Below the pieces are notes generated by a model that searched no databases, was not told the origin of the DNA, and saw only the letters and a list, made by a program, of their open reading frames with translations. This document shows, in pieces, positions 41,452-50,049 of a DNA stretch of 64,000 nt. Position numbers and translations under genes: made by a program. Numbering within the stretch: the stretch's first letter is position 1; each line of letters begins with the position of its first letter. Source of the stretch: an archaeon (GTDB lineage Archaea; Nanobdellota; Nanobdellia; Woesearchaeales; GW2011-AR9); the NCBI GenBank assembly GCA_018697095.1, contig JABHSG010000004.1, positions 124,001 to 188,000 of the forward strand, given 5' to 3'.

Positions 41452-41769
41452 TTAAGACATCATATATCCAATTGCTTCTTCGACTCTATTACCAATCCTT
41501 GGTGTATAACTAACAGAAACTAAGACAGTATCTTCAGCTGCAGCATAGGGACGAGACAATCTATTTTCACTATCCCTAAATTCTACTTGACCTGCATTTC
41601 CAAAAGAATCTCTAATAATCAATCTTGCAGCAGGACCATCTGCATTCTTCCAATCGTATCCATTTGGATTTCCTGGACTTGGAACTTTTAATCCTGTTTT
41701 ACCAAGACGTCCAACTATACCAGGAATTTGACTTTTATCAACTTTAAAAACTCTATTTAATGTTACCAT
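41452..41769 (-). CDS. hypothetical protein, ~105 aa
   Basis: I do not recognise this protein. The start at 41769 is chosen because an ATTTAAGA box lies about 30 nt upstream; a 36-codon extension to 41877 is open but begins with an unrelated hydrophobic stretch. It is basic with strands (ARLIIRDSFGNAGQVEFRD and TVLVSVSYTPRIGN) and no cysteine. Confidence 0.5.
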   Translation of the reverse strand: MVTLNRVFKVDKSQIPGIVGRLGKTGLKVPSPGNPNGYDWKNADGPAARLIIRDSFGNAGQVEFRDSENRLSRPYAAAEDTVLVSVSYTPRIGNRVEEAIGYMMS

Positions 41770-41969
41770 ATTAACTATATGTTCCAAATACATCTTAAAT
41801 AGTGTGGCAAAAACTGCGAGAATAAGTGGATTTATCGAAATATGTGTCTTATTTCCACAAATTGACTCCATTTGCAATTAAAAGTCATCTAGACTAATTA
41901 ACAAAATCTTTATATACGACATACACCAAAAATCTCTTTTATAATTGAGAAAATAACGGGGTAATTAAA

Positions 41970-42296
41970 ATGAGTTTATTTTGTGAAAAATGTTCATCAA
42001 TCATGCGGCCTAAACTTAAAGGAAGCAAAAAAATTTTAGCATGTTCTTGTGGTTTTGAAAGAGAAACCAGTGGCGAGTCATTAGTTCTTAAAGAAGAAAT
42101 GACTGGAAAAAAGAAAATAGTAGCTGTTAAAGAAGTAACAGAAATGATGCCTAAAGTAAGAATCAAATGTGACGACAACGATTGTGAAAATGATGTTGCT
42201 TTTTATTGGACACAACAAACAAGAGCAGCAGACGAACCTGAAACAAGATTCTTTAAATGTACAAAATGTAAACACACCTGGAGAGAATACTCATAA
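41970..42296 (+). CDS. tfs: transcription factor S (RNA polymerase cleavage factor), 108 aa
   Basis: It stimulates transcript cleavage by backtracked archaeal RNA polymerase. The N-terminal ribbon has Cys5, 8, 25 and 27. The C-terminal TFIIS-like ribbon has Cys67, 72, 97 and 100 with the catalytic Asp-Glu pair in TRAADEPETRFFKCTKCKHTWRE. The first C-terminal pair is spaced C-x4-C (CDDNDC) instead of C-x2-C. It is followed closely by a small unknown gene and a HAD gene on the same strand. Confidence 0.93.
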   Translation: MSLFCEKCSSIMRPKLKGSKKILACSCGFERETSGESLVLKEEMTGKKKIVAVKEVTEMMPKVRIKCDDNDCENDVAFYWTQQTRAADEPETRFFKCTKCKHTWREYS

Positions 42297-42312
42297 ATTT
42301 TAAGTGAACGTT

Positions 42313-42861
42313 ATGGTAGCAGAATTCAAAGAACTCTATGATACGATTGTAAATAGTGAAACCTTTCACTCTTGGTTTGCTAAAAACCCTAAAGTGCAAC
42401 TCTCACACTTCTTTGCTCAAATTAATCAAAACTATATCCCAACATCTGCTTGGGATCTTGGTTTTTTTAACCCTGAAGATGAAAAGATAACTGTTTTCAC
42501 ACTAAATGAAGCAAATGAGATTATTCAAAAAAATACTGATGACGTTTTTAAACAAAAACAAGCAAAAGTTCACACACTTGATCCTAAAGAACTAGATAAT
42601 TTCTTAGATTTTAAAGACTCAATTGTATATTGTCAAAAAGCAATTGAAGATAGCTTCCCAGGAATCGATTCATTAAGAGGCAGCGGCTTTGCAATTTTAC
42701 AAACTTTGCAAGATGATACTAAAGAAGAGGAATCTCTTTTACCTACTTGGAACATTTCTTTTATCACAAAAAAACTTTCTTTTCTAAACATTAAACTCGA
42801 AGCAAGTAGTGGCAAACTAATCAGTACAAAAGAACATAGTATGATGAGCCCTAAGAAGTAA
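42313..42861 (+). CDS. hypothetical PepSY-like protein, 182 aa
   Basis: It starts 16 nt after TFS; the ATG at 42313 is preferred to a GTG at 42304. It has no signal peptide. The C-terminal end (LPTWNISFITKKLSFLNIKLEASSGKLISTKEHS) has the strand-helix-strand look and 'x-(I/V)-x-(L/A)-(S/D)-G-K-(I/L)' end of PepSY domains. The N-terminal half is helical. This is weak evidence; function unknown. Confidence 0.5.
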   Translation: MVAEFKELYDTIVNSETFHSWFAKNPKVQLSHFFAQINQNYIPTSAWDLGFFNPEDEKITVFTLNEANEIIQKNTDDVFKQKQAKVHTLDPKELDNFLDFKDSIVYCQKAIEDSFPGIDSLRGSGFAILQTLQDDTKEEESLLPTWNISFITKKLSFLNIKLEASSGKLISTKEHSMMSPKK

Positions 42862-42871
42862 AGTATAAACA

Positions 42872-43498
42872 ATGTCAACAAAGCAAAATAATCAAATAAA
42901 ATACATTCTTTTCGATTTAGCAGACGTTATCATTGAAGGCCTCATTAAAATAGAATTTGAGATTGCTAAATTCACAGACGTTCCTGTTGACATCATCTCA
43001 AAAGCACTTCGTGGTCCAAAGCTAAGAGAATACTTTGAAGGTAAACTTTCTGAGTTTGAATATTGGAGATTAGTTATCGAAGAAGCAAAAATAGATCTGC
43101 CTTTTGAAAAGCTAGCAGATATTACTCGCAAAAAATTCAAAAAAGATATGCCAGGAACAAAAGATATTATCAAAAAACTCAAAAATAAAGGTTACAAATT
43201 AGCACTTTTATCAGATCACTCCAAAGAATGGATAGAATTCATCAAAGAACATCACGAAATTGAAGAACTTTTTGAAACAATAATATTTTCCTACGAAATT
43301 GGATCAACAAAATTAGAAGAAAAAAGTTTTCACAAAGCACTTTTAGAAGCTAACTTTGAACCAAAACAAACCCTTTTCATTGATGATAGCCTAAAAAATA
43401 TTACAATTGCACAAAAAGTTGGCATCACAAAAACCCACCAGTTTTATGATTCCAAAAAACTTGAAGAATTCCTTATAGCGCAAAAGATATTATTATAA
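42872..43498 (+). CDS. HAD-superfamily hydrolase, 208 aa
   Basis: Motif I IKYILFDLADVIIEG, motif II LALLSDHSKEW, EIGSTKLEEKSF with the motif III Lys, and motif IV TLFIDDSLKNITIAQKVGI. Organisation closely follows the YihX-like protein at 35262 and it is probably a paralogue. Motif I has D-x-A-D. Substrate unknown. It lies 10 nt after the preceding gene, so TFS, the 42313 gene and this one are likely one operon. Confidence 0.82.
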   Translation: MSTKQNNQIKYILFDLADVIIEGLIKIEFEIAKFTDVPVDIISKALRGPKLREYFEGKLSEFEYWRLVIEEAKIDLPFEKLADITRKKFKKDMPGTKDIIKKLKNKGYKLALLSDHSKEWIEFIKEHHEIEELFETIIFSYEIGSTKLEEKSFHKALLEANFEPKQTLFIDDSLKNITIAQKVGITKTHQFYDSKKLEEFLIAQKILL

Positions 43499-43520
43499 TT
43501 TTTTTATTGTAATTTATTTA
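43499..43520 (+). terminator. T-rich terminator after the TFS operon
   Basis: A TTTTTTT tract followed by further T runs begins right after the HAD stop codon. Confidence 0.4.
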
Positions 43521-43849
43521 ATTCTACCATAAATATTTCAGAATTTAAAGCTACATAAAACTTATGCCATGACAACTTACCAAACATTTCTAAGAACCTT
43601 TGATCAATGATACGTCTCCAACATACTGTTTCCTTAGCAAGTAACAATTACAAACCATATTACAAAGTAACAACACTCTCTTTCACGACAAGGGGGTGTC
43701 GGCGTGTAGACTATATCTTAGTGATAAAGAGTCTTTATATATCAGAAAACAAAACTTATTTTTGTTAAAATTGAGTTGTTCAAAAACAAACGTGGTGGTA
43801 ATTTTTTTTGCAACTCACAAAAAAAAATGGTGTTAGGTGGTTAAGTAAA
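43521..43849. other. gene-free spacer with structured leader
   Basis: No gene of normal length is visible. It contains a CGACA/TGTCG hairpin with a G-rich loop near 43690-43705 and a TTTATATATC box near 43734-43743. Downstream is a TGAGTTG/CAACTCA stem (about 43772-43778 with 43811-43817) enclosing a GTGGTGG segment, then a five-codon frame (43827-43844) ending just before the small frame at 43850. Confidence 0.4.
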
Positions 43850-43948
43850 ATGGGTAAAGTAAGTTATAAAGCACAAATGGCATGTCACAAGTTAGATCTT
43901 TTTTTAATAAAAGAAGAACTTAAAACAAATCTAAAAAATTCTCAGTAA
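43850..43948 (+). CDS. possible 32-aa basic peptide
   Basis: An ATG follows an AGGTGG ribosome site by 9 nt and opens 32 codons (MGKVSYKAQMACHKLDLFLIKEELKTNLKNSQ in two parts: MGKVSYKAQMACHKLD and LFLIKEELKTNLKNSQ). A TATA box about 110 nt upstream and the folded leader support real expression. The peptide would be an amphipathic basic helix. T-rich DNA follows the stop. Function unknown. Confidence 0.45.
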   Translation: MGKVSYKAQMACHKLDLFLIKEELKTNLKNSQ

Positions 43949-44003
43949 ACTAATAAACTTTATTTTTTTCTTTTCTTATTACACTAAGCAGCATAAATTA
44001 ATA

Positions 44004-45020
44004 TCACACTCTACTAAAAGTTCCAATTCTGTTTTTATGATAAGATACTGGAACAAATAATCCGCCATCATTTCTAACCCATCCTTCATCTTGATTAAGC
44101 AAAAAATCTACAATTCCATTCTCAAGAGCACCCTTTGCACGAATTACTGCAACAGCTGCTTCATCAAGCCCACCTCTAAATTGAGCATACAAATCATGTG
44201 TTTTTTCTTTAAATGGAAGTTCACTACAAGAGTCACAAACAGGGATATATCCAACTGACCCATTAGCTTCATCTTCTAAGTAAACAGTTTTATCAAAATA
44301 TGGGGCAGCAACATGGCCAGAAAACAATTTTTCATGAGCTTTATTAGCATGCCCAAAATCCTCTTTGATAAATTCACCTAGCCCTAAACGTTGTAGGTGT
44401 GCCCTAGACCAAATTCTTTGTGAATGTATCGCGGCAGAACCACAAACTTGTTCTTCCACAAGGGCTTGACAAACAGGATCAACATTTATGTTAAAAGAAG
44501 TTGCTCTATAACTTGCCCTTACATGTGCAAAAGCTTCTTGACGAAAATCAAATTCTAATCCAGATGTTACTGTATACAAACCCTCACTTTTTGCCCATTG
44601 TAAAAATTCAAGAGTCTCAGCTGCAGCTAGTTCATCCAAACAAAAAAGGTTTTTTTCATCCATAGCAACTACCTTTAGTGGTAGATCTGTTCTCAAAGTT
44701 AGGCCTTGGTAATCAACTGTTCTTCCTCTAGATCTTGCAACTAAGTCTCTTGCAGCAATAAAATGTTCACGAATTTCTCCAGCTCGCATAGCACTTAAAG
44801 CTCTAATGGATCCCTCTCTTCCCCCATCAATAGAAATGTTTGCTCCGTCACGAGAATTTAATGCAGAGTTAACAGCTAAAAAACCAAACCCACTATAGTT
44901 TGCTCTTTTAAGTTCATTATAGACTCCTTTAGATTTCCCACCATTCATTGGCCCCTTAAAATCTACAACTTTCCCAAACAAATCTTGAATACGTATATTA
45001 CTTAGAAAAATATTAACCAT
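44004..45020 (-). CDS. divergent TK1-like thymidine kinase, 338 aa
   Basis: Features of type II thymidine kinase: P-loop GPMNGGKSKGVYNEL (23-30, normally GPMFSGKT), ANISIDGG, VVAMDEKNLFC (normally D-E-x-Q-F), TSGLEFDFRQEAF lasso region, and SVGYIPVCDSC. Only one of the two zinc Cys pairs is complete: the other, at EEQVCGSAAIHSQR, has a single Cys. It is longer than normal TK1 (~200) by a ~60-residue insertion and a C-terminal extension. It may phosphorylate another nucleoside. GGTGG before the ATG at 45020 sets the start. Confidence 0.72.
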   Translation of the reverse strand: MVNIFLSNIRIQDLFGKVVDFKGPMNGGKSKGVYNELKRANYSGFGFLAVNSALNSRDGANISIDGGREGSIRALSAMRAGEIREHFIAARDLVARSRGRTVDYQGLTLRTDLPLKVVAMDEKNLFCLDELAAAETLEFLQWAKSEGLYTVTSGLEFDFRQEAFAHVRASYRATSFNINVDPVCQALVEEQVCGSAAIHSQRIWSRAHLQRLGLGEFIKEDFGHANKAHEKLFSGHVAAPYFDKTVYLEDEANGSVGYIPVCDSCSELPFKEKTHDLYAQFRGGLDEAAVAVIRAKGALENGIVDFLLNQDEGWVRNDGGLFVPVSYHKNRIGTFSRV

Positions 45021-45194
45021 CTTACCACCAGCAACCACCAATCTGCTCTTAAAGTTTCGTTGCCCCCAATCCATAGATACAAACAATCAGAAACAAAAAG
45101 TCAAGATACAAAACAGTATTTTCAAAGTAACTATTATATACCATAACTTCCTAATTCATATTTAATATCCTAATAAATTGGCGGTGATGGTATA

Positions 45195-46013
45195 ATGAAA
45201 ATCTTTATTGACAGTGCAGACATTGACGAAATTAAACAAGCATACGAATGGGGAATAGCTGATGGTGTTACAACCAACCCAAGTCTCCTAAAAAAGGCTG
45301 TAACAAAACACAAAAAGAAAAACAAAAATCTCAATCTAAAAAATTACATTAATCAAATTCTAAAAATTGCCAAAGGTTCACCAGTATCACTTGAAGTTAC
45401 AGAAACTAGTAAGACTGGCATGCTAAAACAAGCAAAAAATATTCATAAGTTATTCAAATCCCACAAAAATGTTTACATAAAAATTCCAATAAACCCTGCG
45501 TTTAAAGAATCTGACACGACCCACTTCGACGGCATCACAGTGATCAAACAACTAACTAAGCTCAAGATTAAAACTAATTGTACACTTATCTTTACTCCAG
45601 AGCAAGCTCTTTTAGCTGCAAAAGCTGGTGCAAGCTTTGTTTCTCCATTTGCTGGACGTATAGATGACTTCATCAGAGTAAGCAACAAACTCAAAGTGGA
45701 CAAAACTGCTCATTATCCTGTTTGGGGCATGCAAAAAAAAGACAAGACTCTTCACGATAACGGAATTGTTTCAGGAATAGATTTAGTTGAGCAGTGTGTA
45801 ACAATTCTCAAACATTACAACTTTAAAACACAAGTTCTTGCAGCGAGCCTAAGAAATACAAGGCAAGTTCGTGAATCTGCTATGGTTGGTAGTGACATTG
45901 CAACGCTTCCTTTCACTGTAATCAAAGAAATGCTAAAACATCAAAAGACATACGAAGGGATGAAAAACTTCACAAAAGATATTGTTCCAGAGTATGTTAA
46001 ACTAACCAAATAA
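45195..46013 (+). CDS. tal: transaldolase, TalC/FSA-type, 272 aa
   Basis: A class I aldolase that moves dihydroxyacetone units in the non-oxidative pentose phosphate pathway. Motifs: FIDSADIDEIKQA, DGVTTNPSLL, the Schiff-base Lys96 in NVYIKIPI, TNCTLIFTPEQALLAAKAGASFVSPFAGRIDD, and LAASLRNTRQV. It has a basic insertion at residues 38-48 and is longer than the ~215-residue norm. A strong GGTGATGG ribosome site precedes the ATG. First gene of the pentose phosphate operon; the next gene starts after 5 nt. Confidence 0.92.
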   Translation: MKIFIDSADIDEIKQAYEWGIADGVTTNPSLLKKAVTKHKKKNKNLNLKNYINQILKIAKGSPVSLEVTETSKTGMLKQAKNIHKLFKSHKNVYIKIPINPAFKESDTTHFDGITVIKQLTKLKIKTNCTLIFTPEQALLAAKAGASFVSPFAGRIDDFIRVSNKLKVDKTAHYPVWGMQKKDKTLHDNGIVSGIDLVEQCVTILKHYNFKTQVLAASLRNTRQVRESAMVGSDIATLPFTVIKEMLKHQKTYEGMKNFTKDIVPEYVKLTK

Positions 46014-46018
46014 GGCAG

Positions 46019-47002
46019 ATGACAACAAAAAAACAAACTCTTGGTCCAAATCAGAAAGCAATGCAATCCTTTACTGTAAAGTCTCTTCCAAACCTTGATA
46101 CTGTAGTACTTGCAGCTTTAGAACTTTTTTCAAACAAAGCAACAAAACTATCAAAGCTAAAAATACCTTACAAACGTCCACTTGTTGTAGGTTCAGGTAA
46201 CGCAATAGCTACTGGAAAAATAATCTTTGAAAAACATGACGCTATATATGCCACAGAAAGCACTGTAGAGGCTAAATTAAAATCAATCAAAGCAATTGAT
46301 GGCGTTGTTCTTTTTTCAGCAAGTGGAGCAAAACACGCACCAATCATAGCAAAACTTGCAAAAAAATACAAAAAACCTGTAACACTGATTACAAATACAA
46401 AAAATTCAGATGCACTTAAAATCCTCAACTTAAAATCACAAGATCAAGAATATATATTTCCAAAGAACCGTGAGCCTTATACTTACAACACATCAACTTA
46501 CATGGGTCCAATCATTTCCTATACCAAAGAAGATCCAAAATCTATTCTCAAATTCATCAAAAACAATATCACTTCATCCAAAATTACTAAACTTAAACCA
46601 AACAACCTCAAAAAGTACAAAAAGTTTTACATTCAAGTCCCCGAAGAGTTTGAAGGTATAATCAGACTTCTAAATGTAAAATTCATTGAACTTTTTGGAA
46701 GACAATTCTCCCGTGACATTGAAACTTTTCAAAATACTAAACATGCAACAACTGTTGTACCATCAAAAAAAGAACTTTTCATCTCTTTTGGACAAAAAAA
46801 CAAAACATACGGACAAAAAGAGCACAGACTTCACATTCCTTTGCCAAAGCAAGCAAATTACGCAGCCATGATGGCTATCGCATATTATGTAATTGGACAA
46901 ATTCAAAAGGCTCATCCACCTTACTTCAAAAAGAATATTCAAAATTACATGAAAGAGACCAGTAAAATATTCAACAAGAAAATGTCTTCAATAGTTGAAT
47001 AA
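46019..47002 (+). CDS. SIS-domain sugar-phosphate isomerase-like protein, 327 aa
   Basis: It has a SIS-type sugar-phosphate binding core: PLVVGSGNAIATGKII, DGVVLFSASGAKHAPIIAKLAKKYKKPVTLITN, and a second, weaker lobe near LFGRQFSRDIETFQN. It lies between transaldolase and glucose-6-phosphate dehydrogenase, with 5- and 18-nt gaps, so it very likely acts in the same pathway. No phosphoglucose isomerase is otherwise visible; a glucose-6-phosphate or phosphomannose isomerase role is a reasonable inference. The usual PGI signatures are not clear. Confidence 0.7.
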   Translation: MTTKKQTLGPNQKAMQSFTVKSLPNLDTVVLAALELFSNKATKLSKLKIPYKRPLVVGSGNAIATGKIIFEKHDAIYATESTVEAKLKSIKAIDGVVLFSASGAKHAPIIAKLAKKYKKPVTLITNTKNSDALKILNLKSQDQEYIFPKNREPYTYNTSTYMGPIISYTKEDPKSILKFIKNNITSSKITKLKPNNLKKYKKFYIQVPEEFEGIIRLLNVKFIELFGRQFSRDIETFQNTKHATTVVPSKKELFISFGQKNKTYGQKEHRLHIPLPKQANYAAMMAIAYYVIGQIQKAHPPYFKKNIQNYMKETSKIFNKKMSSIVE

Positions 47003-47020
47003 TAATAGATCACAAACACC

Positions 47021-48484
47021 ATGGCAAAACAAAAAAAGACCAACAATAAAACCCAAACAAAAGATTGTAGTTCTGATACTGTCACATTCATAATCATGGG
47101 TGGTGGTGGAGATTTATCTATTCGTAAACTAATTCCCGCAATTTACAATCTTTTAGAAAAAAAAACAATCACAAACTGTTCTGTTGTTCTTACAGCTAGA
47201 TCACCACGTAAAGCTGCTCAAGTCCTAACAAAAGCAAAAAAATACATCAAAAAAGTGAAGGTTTCCACTTGGAACAAACTTGTAAGTTGCGCAATTTACC
47301 ACCAGATGGATTTTTCTAACCCCGGCGATTACCAAAAACTAGACAAAGTCATCCAAAAGCAAGAAACTAAACTTAAACTCTGCGGCAATCGGATATTTTA
47401 TCTGGCAACTATCCCTCAAAATTTCAATATTATCACTAAAAACTTAGCAAGAACCAAAACTATCCGTAATACTAAAACTCATTCATCTAAAGTGGTGTAC
47501 GAAAAACCTTTTGGTGACAATTACAAATCTGCAAAATCAATTAACAAATCTCTCAAAAAACATTTTACAGAGAAGCAAGTCTATAGAGTAGACCATTACT
47601 TAGAAAAAGAATTAGTTTCAAACATTGGACTTTTACGTTTCACAAACCGTATTTTAGAACCACTTTTCTCTCATAAACATATTGAAAGTATCCAAATAAT
47701 AATCAATGAAAAATTAGACGTCCAAAAACGTGGCAGATTCTACGACAACTATGGCGCACTTAAAGATGTAGTTCAAAATCACGCATTACAACTTTTAGCA
47801 CTTACTTGTATGGGTGCACCAAAAAGACTCGATGGCGAACATATAAGAGCTTCAAAAGCAAAATTTCTAAAATCACTTATGATTAAAGATTTTTTTCTTG
47901 GACAATATGAAGGTTACAAAAACACGAAAGGGGTTACTAAAAATTCTAAAACAGAAACTTTTGCTGCTGTAAAACTAATTAGTAAAGAAAGACGTTGGGA
48001 GAACGTGCCTTTTTTTATCAAAACAGGAAAAGCTCTCAAAGAAAAAAGAACTCTTATACAAATAAAATTCAAACCAGTAAAATGTCTTTTAGATTACTGC
48101 CCTAGCGAAACTAATCATCTTACAATCAATATAGATCCAGTTGACAATATTCATTTTCATCTTAATAGTAAAGTTCCAAATTCACATCAAAAAGTAGCAC
48201 CAGTAAAATTAAATTTTAGCCAAAAAGCAAATTTTAATATCAATACTCCTAAAGCTTACCAAATTCTTCTTGAAGATGTTATCAAAGGTGACCAATCTGT
48301 TTTCGTTCGCTCTGATGAAATTGAATTCGCTTGGAAAGTCATCGATAAAATTGAAGATTTAAGAAAAAAGCCAAACAAAAAATATCCACATCAAAATAAA
48401 TTGTACACTTACAAAAAAGGAGCTAGTTCCCCAGAAGAACTAGGTGCCTGGAACAAAAAGCACAAAATTAAATGGACAGCATAA
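47021..48484 (+). CDS. zwf: glucose-6-phosphate 1-dehydrogenase, 487 aa
   Basis: It oxidises glucose 6-phosphate to the 6-phosphogluconolactone, reducing NAD(P)+. The dinucleotide motif is IIMGGGGDLSIRKLIPAIY (about 24-42), then VVYEKPFGDN, the signature YRVDHYLEKELV (188-199), RFYDNYGALKDVVQNHALQLL with the second catalytic His, and WENVPFFIKTGKALKEK. Full length for the family, with a charged N-terminal extension. This is the bacterial/eukaryotic-type enzyme. Cofactor preference cannot be told. It is third in the operon. Confidence 0.96.
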   Translation: MAKQKKTNNKTQTKDCSSDTVTFIIMGGGGDLSIRKLIPAIYNLLEKKTITNCSVVLTARSPRKAAQVLTKAKKYIKKVKVSTWNKLVSCAIYHQMDFSNPGDYQKLDKVIQKQETKLKLCGNRIFYLATIPQNFNIITKNLARTKTIRNTKTHSSKVVYEKPFGDNYKSAKSINKSLKKHFTEKQVYRVDHYLEKELVSNIGLLRFTNRILEPLFSHKHIESIQIIINEKLDVQKRGRFYDNYGALKDVVQNHALQLLALTCMGAPKRLDGEHIRASKAKFLKSLMIKDFFLGQYEGYKNTKGVTKNSKTETFAAVKLISKERRWENVPFFIKTGKALKEKRTLIQIKFKPVKCLLDYCPSETNHLTINIDPVDNIHFHLNSKVPNSHQKVAPVKLNFSQKANFNINTPKAYQILLEDVIKGDQSVFVRSDEIEFAWKVIDKIEDLRKKPNKKYPHQNKLYTYKKGASSPEELGAWNKKHKIKWTA

Positions 48485-48513
48485 ACTAAACATAATCATA
48501 TCAAAAGAAGAAA

Positions 48514-49497
48514 ATGGCAACTAAACAAACTAGATTCGTAATTGGATACATTGGTCTTGGTAAAATGGGCCTTAACATGGTTTTTAACCTAATAGACAAT
48601 AAGCACACAGTTATAGCAAATAACCGTTCTAAAGAGCCAATTATTCGGGCTTGCAAAAAAGGTGCAATTACAGCCTACACAAATAAAGAACTTTTTGACA
48701 AACTAAAAATCACCTTAAAACGTAAATCTCAATCTAAAAAAATTATCTGGCTTATGCTTCCAGCAGGAAAAGTTACAGAAAATAAAATCAAAGAGATAGT
48801 TCCTCACTTAAAGCGTGGAGACATTATTATCGATGGTTCTAATTCTTTATACAAAGACGCACAGCGTAGATCCAAAGCTCTAAACAAGAAAGGAATCCAC
48901 TTCATTGATGTAGGAGTCTCAGGAGGTCCTAATGGCGCAAGACACGATGCATGTATGATGGTTGGCGGCCCAAGTGGGACATACAAATATCTAGAACCAC
49001 TTTTCAAATCCCTTTGTGTAAAAGGTGGAATTGAACATTTCAAAGGCGCAGGTGCTGGCCATTATGTGAAAATGGTACACAACGGAATAGAATATGGTAT
49101 TATGGAGTCCATTGCTGAAGGCTTTGCAATACTCAATAAATCACCATTCAAACCAGACTTAGGCAAAGTAGCAGGGGTTTATCAACATGGATCAATTATC
49201 GAATCAAAACTTATGCAAAATCTTCTGCAAGCTTTTCAAAAACACAAAAATGATCTAAAAAGTATCCCTGGAGCTGCTGGCCAAGGTGGAAAAGCTGCAG
49301 GAAGAAGTGTCAAAGCAGAGGCAGATTGGACAATTGATGAAGCAAAACTTCTCAAAGTACATTACCATGCAATTGGCGGCGCAGTACATGAACGCGCAGA
49401 ATCAAGAAAAAACCCAACATTTCGTGGTAAAATAATTAACGCTATAAGAAACCAGTTCGGTGGCCATTCCTTAAAAACAAAGAAGAAAAAAAGATAA
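48514..49497 (+). CDS. gnd: 6-phosphogluconate dehydrogenase, short decarboxylating form, 327 aa
   Basis: It oxidatively decarboxylates 6-phosphogluconate to ribulose 5-phosphate. Motifs: GYIGLGKMGLNMVFNL, IIWLMLPAG, DIIIDGSNSLYKDAQRR, FIDVGVSGGPNGARHDACMMVGG, and the catalytic region GAGHYVKMVHNGIEYGIME. The C-terminal all-helical domain is the short (about 300-residue) type found in many bacteria. It is last in the operon, 29 nt after zwf, and completes the oxidative branch together with the lactonase at 12473. Confidence 0.95.
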   Translation: MATKQTRFVIGYIGLGKMGLNMVFNLIDNKHTVIANNRSKEPIIRACKKGAITAYTNKELFDKLKITLKRKSQSKKIIWLMLPAGKVTENKIKEIVPHLKRGDIIIDGSNSLYKDAQRRSKALNKKGIHFIDVGVSGGPNGARHDACMMVGGPSGTYKYLEPLFKSLCVKGGIEHFKGAGAGHYVKMVHNGIEYGIMESIAEGFAILNKSPFKPDLGKVAGVYQHGSIIESKLMQNLLQAFQKHKNDLKSIPGAAGQGGKAAGRSVKAEADWTIDEAKLLKVHYHAIGGAVHERAESRKNPTFRGKIINAIRNQFGGHSLKTKKKKR

Positions 49498-49529
49498 ACT
49501 TTATATCATCTAACTCAAAAAAAACTCCA

Positions 49530-50048
49530 ATGAATAGTAAAACCAAATATTTTATCATAATTCTTGCTATTACAGTTCTAATCATTGCAGGTACTATGCT
49601 TATTGGCATCATTAGTGCTAACAACGTTGAATCAAGCACCGTCTTTGTAGATACAACAAGTGAAACAAGCACAGAAACTACAAATGAGAAAGAAGTAATT
49701 GACATAGAAGTTTCTACAACTACTGAAGATACCAGTACAGGATCTACAACTGATACAAACACGCAAGAAGAAGCCCCTGTTGAAGAGGTAATTATTGAAG
49801 ACCCAACAATCACAAGTTCAGATTTATCTACTCATGGCAGCCAAGATGACTGCTGGGTAGGCTTTGATGGAAAAGTATACGACATCACATCATATTTAAC
49901 AAGGCACCCTGGTGGTGTTAGTAAAATTTCAAAACACTGTGGAACCACTCAAGGTTTCGAAAACGCCTTTGCCCGTGAACATGGAACTTCTCAAGTATCA
50001 AAATTCATGCAAATAGCTGTATACATTGGTGACGCTCATATAAAATAA
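49530..50048 (+). CDS. membrane-anchored cytochrome b5-like protein, 172 aa
   Basis: An N-terminal membrane helix (about residues 8-29), then a ~65-residue Thr/Ser/Glu-rich linker, then a cytochrome b5 fold: DLSTHGSQDDCWVGFDGKVYDITSYLTRHPGGV with the first heme His126, and FAREHGTSQ with the second His151. The linker and topology place the heme domain outside the cell. It is followed after 1 nt by a DoxX-like gene, so the pair is likely a redox unit. Confidence 0.88.
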   Translation: MNSKTKYFIIILAITVLIIAGTMLIGIISANNVESSTVFVDTTSETSTETTNEKEVIDIEVSTTTEDTSTGSTTDTNTQEEAPVEEVIIEDPTITSSDLSTHGSQDDCWVGFDGKVYDITSYLTRHPGGVSKISKHCGTTQGFENAFAREHGTSQVSKFMQIAVYIGDAHIK

Positions 50049-50049
50049 A

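Noticed and set aside
43569-43610. 13-codon frame MTTYQTFLRTFDQ
   Set aside because: No promoter or ribosome site fits, and length is near chance.
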